Source: Acetofilamentum sp. (GTDB lineage Bacteria > Bacteroidota > Bacteroidia > Bacteroidales > JAFGXI01). From it: a DNA stretch of 9,510 nt. The translations under genes were made by a program, and so were the position numbers. The first letter of the stretch is position 1, and each line of letters begins with the position of its first letter. The notes under the pieces are model-generated. The model was not told the origin of the DNA. It saw only the letters and a list, made by a program, of their open reading frames with translations, and did not search any database. Positions 7,737 through 9,510 of the stretch are shown here, piece by piece. The stretch lies in NCBI GenBank assembly GCA_020720565.1, contig DYOK01000039.1, forward strand, positions 1 to 9,510, written 5' to 3'.

Positions 7737-8591
7737 ATGGCAAAAGCTGCGGTTTCAGTAGAGTTAAGTGTAGAAGACAAACTACGAGCACTATACAACC
7801 TCCAAAAAGTTGACTCTGAAAGAGATAAGATCAAAATCTTACACGGAGAGCTCCCCCTCGAAGTTCGCGACTTAGAAGACGAAATAGCTGGTTTGCAAAC
7901 CAGAGTGGAAAAACTCGAAATTGAATTAAAAGATAATCAAACTGCGATTGTTAACAAAAACAACGAGATTGACGAATCTAAAAAAATGATTAAAAAGTAC
8001 GAAGAGCAACAAAATAATGTGCGAAATAATCGCGAATACGATGCTTTGAGTAAAGAAATCGAATTCCAGAACCTCGAAATTGAATTGTGCGAGAAAAAAA
8101 TTCGAGAGTTTAAATACAAAATTGACGAAGTTAACCAAGCATTAGAAACCTCACGCAAGTTTATCGACGATAGAATCCACGATTTGGATCATAAAAAGAA
8201 CGAATTGGAAGATATCAGTAAGGAAACGGCTAAAGAAGAAGCTGAATTGTTGGCTAAATCGGAAGACTTGTCGAAATTAATCGAAGAACGCTTGCTGACA
8301 GCATACAGCCGCATTCGTTCTAATGCACGAAACGGTCTTTCTGTTGTAACCGTAGAACGCGATGCTTGTGGCGGTTGTTTTAACAAGATTCCACCACAAC
8401 GTCAGTTAGATATCCGTATGCGTAACCGAATTACGGTTTGCGAATACTGTGGACGTATTTTGGTTGACAAAGATATCGACACACCATTGGCGGAACTCGA
8501 AATTCGAATGATGCAAGAACGCGAAGTGGTTGACGATAGCAAAGAAAAACGTAGCAAACGTAAATCGGCTCGTACCAAATTGGACTCATAA
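7737..8591 (+). CDS. Coiled-coil zinc-ribbon protein (COG1579 / C4-type zinc ribbon)
   Basis: A 284-residue soluble protein with a long, highly charged coiled coil at about 20-190 (two antiparallel helices expected), then a C4 zinc ribbon with C211-x2-C214 (CGGC) and C235-x2-C238 (CEYC). A basic Lys/Arg-rich tail at about 267-282 ends it. This is the architecture of COG1579, whose best-known member is Helicobacter HP0958 (FlgZ), linked to RpoN and flagellar gene control. No flagellar genes are seen here, so a general nucleic-acid or protein-binding role is more likely, but that is inference. The basic tail could contact nucleic acid. Its ATG begins 1 nt after the Nif3-like stop codon, and a strong terminator starts 21 nt after its own stop. 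It therefore closes the operon. Confidence 0.9.
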   Translation: MAKAAVSVELSVEDKLRALYNLQKVDSERDKIKILHGELPLEVRDLEDEIAGLQTRVEKLEIELKDNQTAIVNKNNEIDESKKMIKKYEEQQNNVRNNREYDALSKEIEFQNLEIELCEKKIREFKYKIDEVNQALETSRKFIDDRIHDLDHKKNELEDISKETAKEEAELLAKSEDLSKLIEERLLTAYSRIRSNARNGLSVVTVERDACGGCFNKIPPQRQLDIRMRNRITVCEYCGRILVDKDIDTPLAELEIRMMQEREVVDDSKEKRSKRKSARTKLDS

Positions 8592-8612
8592 GATTCGGTC
8601 TTAATATTAAGC

Positions 8613-8646
8613 AAAAAGCTGTCTATGTTAAATAGGCAGCTTTTTT
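8613..8646 (+). terminator. Intrinsic terminator after the zinc-ribbon gene
   Basis: A 9-bp stem (GCTGTCTAT at 8618-8626, ATAGGCAGC at 8632-8640, one G-U pair) with a 5-nt loop is followed by six T at 8641-8646. An A-run at 8613-8617 extends the stem and gives a five-T tract on the minus strand. It therefore may also stop transcription arriving from the convergent DUF218 gene, whose stop codon is about 150 nt away. Confidence 0.9.
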
Positions 8647-8798
8647 GTTATTACTTTTCTCAACGACTGAAGCTAAGGAAAGCGCTGGAGCAAATTATCG
8701 GTCAAAGCCTGCCAATACAAATGCTTATAAAGATTTCAAATGTTTCAACAAAACTCAAACCTGCATTTACTTTGTCATTTGTTGGGTGTAGCATTCCC
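8647..8798. other. Non-coding spacer between convergent genes
   Basis: These 152 bases separate the terminator from the stop codon of the DUF218 gene. An open frame crosses them on the plus strand, but it starts inside the terminator hairpin and resembles no family I know. I see no second hairpin, repeat, tRNA or integron-type recombination site. The TCGA tetramer that is frequent in the genes to the left is absent here. Confidence 0.5.
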
Positions 8799-9440
8799 TT
8801 ATTTGATTATGATTTTCTCTCCTAAAAACTTTGGTTTTACACTGAAAAACAAGTCAATGAACATTTTGTCACGAGCAAAGAATTCTCTCAACTTTGTCTT
8901 AAATCCCTTGTATGCTTGAACTTCGTCAGCATTGTAACCGAAAGCATCTATTCCAAACTTTCTTGCTAAAAATACTGCTCTTTCGTTATGGAATTTCTGA
9001 GAAATGATTATGAACGAATTTTGTCCAAAAATTTCTTTGGCTCTTACAACTGCATCCAAAGTTCTAAATCCTGCATAATCTAAATATATCAAGCTGTCAG
9101 GGATTCCGTTTTTGACAAGTTCAGTTTTCATGTCCATCGGTTCGTTGTAATCTGTTGTGCTGTTATCTCCGCTTATTATAATGGTTTTAATTTTTCTGCT
9201 GTAATATAATTCAATTACTGCTTCAATTCGATTGAAGAAAAATTCATTCTTAGTTCCATTTTTCAAGTTTCTGCTTGTCCCAAGGAGTAAACCAACATTA
9301 TTAGGTTTCACATTCGCCAAGTCATCGGTAATGAATCTTTTAGCCACTTGATTAACCGTAATGTTGGCCCAAATTGTCAAAGTGAAAACAATAGCAGTTG
9401 ATGCTAGGATAAATATTATAATTTTTCGTTTTCGACTCAT
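8799..9440 (-). CDS. SanA/YdcF-like DUF218 inner-membrane protein
   Basis: A 213-residue protein of the DUF218 family, which includes E. coli SanA, YdcF and ElyC, proteins tied to envelope integrity and vancomycin sensitivity but without a settled reaction. One N-terminal membrane helix (about 7-26, preceded by the basic RKRK) anchors it, with the domain predicted outside the cytoplasmic membrane. Family features are the VGLLLGTS strand-loop at 49-56, a helix with R71-I72, the IIISGDN loop at 87-93, E100-P-M, DYAGFRTLDA at 121-130 and the IISQKFHNERAVFLA segment at 135-149. The size is close to SanA (239). An AGGTG Shine-Dalgarno-like site lies 8 nt before the ATG; the other genes here lack one. 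Its base-word usage also differs from the rest of the window. It is transcribed towards the zinc-ribbon gene and may follow a gene at the right edge by 15 nt. Confidence 0.88.
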   Translation of the reverse strand: MSRKRKIIIFILASTAIVFTLTIWANITVNQVAKRFITDDLANVKPNNVGLLLGTSRNLKNGTKNEFFFNRIEAVIELYYSRKIKTIIISGDNSTTDYNEPMDMKTELVKNGIPDSLIYLDYAGFRTLDAVVRAKEIFGQNSFIIISQKFHNERAVFLARKFGIDAFGYNADEVQAYKGFKTKLREFFARDKMFIDLFFSVKPKFLGEKIIIK

Positions 9441-9448
9441 AAATATTT

Positions 9449-9453
9449 CACCT
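9449..9453 (-). promoter_or_regulatory. Shine-Dalgarno-like site of the DUF218 gene
   Basis: AGGTG on the minus strand ends 8 nt before the ATG at 9440, an ideal position. The upstream regions of the six other complete genes contain no comparable purine motif at this distance, which is normal for Bacteroidota. A chance match of five bases is possible. Confidence 0.4.
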
Positions 9454-9455
9454 GG

Positions 9456-9510
9456 CTACTGGCTAAAGAAAAACTCTGTTAAGGCATAGACATCGTCGAT
9501 GGTGTACGAA
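9456..9510 (-). CDS. Possible C-terminal end of an upstream minus-strand gene (partial)
   Basis: One minus-strand frame entering from the right edge reads SYTIDDVYALTEFFFSQ and stops at TAG (9456-9458), 15 nt before the DUF218 start codon. The amino-acid mix looks protein-like, the spacing suits an operon, and the other two minus frames also stop within this stretch. Seventeen residues are too few to name a family or to be sure it is coding. Confidence 0.3.
   Translation of the reverse strand, partial: SYTIDDVYALTEFFFSQ

Noticed and set aside
8647..8798. Integron attC or attachment site explaining the unusual right end
   Set aside because: I see no paired core sites or long imperfect palindrome and no direct repeats flanking the DUF218 gene.
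8625..8825. Plus-strand open frame of 66 codons after the terminator
   Set aside because: It starts inside the terminator hairpin, matches no family I recognise, and overlaps the end of the DUF218 gene on the other strand.

Overview
The window is ordinary chromosomal DNA from a member of the Bacteroidota, most likely a Bacteroidales-like organism. Four things point there. The gene order alaS, divergent M23 peptidase, MerR-type regulator is one I recall as common in that phylum. A TTTG-N19-TAAATTTG promoter matches the phylum's -33/-7 consensus. The main genes lack Shine-Dalgarno sequences and have A/T-rich start regions. The M3 peptidase is a lipoprotein.

Layout, left to right. A hairpin terminator (about 25-53) closes a minus-strand pair: alaS (2284-4905, alanyl-tRNA synthetase) followed 61 nt downstream by an exported M3-family zinc metallopeptidase of the Dcp type (102-2222). 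A 273-bp divergent intergenic region (4906-5178) carries a good forward promoter and a weak reverse one. On the plus strand follow a membrane-anchored M23 peptidase (5179-6153), a small MerR-like DNA-binding protein (6175-6516), a Nif3/DUF34 metal-binding protein (6644-7735) and, 1 nt later, a coiled-coil zinc-ribbon protein of the COG1579 type (7737-8591). A strong hairpin terminator (8613-8646) ends this run. After about 150 bp with no recognised content comes a minus-strand SanA/YdcF-like DUF218 membrane protein (8799-9440), preceded at the right edge by what may be the last 17 codons of another minus-strand gene.

The genes are housekeeping in nature: tRNA charging, peptide breakdown in the envelope, cell-wall remodelling, a regulator, and a widely conserved but poorly understood Nif3/zinc-ribbon pair. 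I found no mobile element, CRISPR array, RNA gene or defence system, and no convincing new multi-gene system. The observations most worth checking are compositional. The tetramer TCGA is strongly over-used, in all three codon phases, in the main genes but not in the DUF218 gene. That gene is also the only one with a Shine-Dalgarno-like site, so the right end looks like a different sequence compartment.
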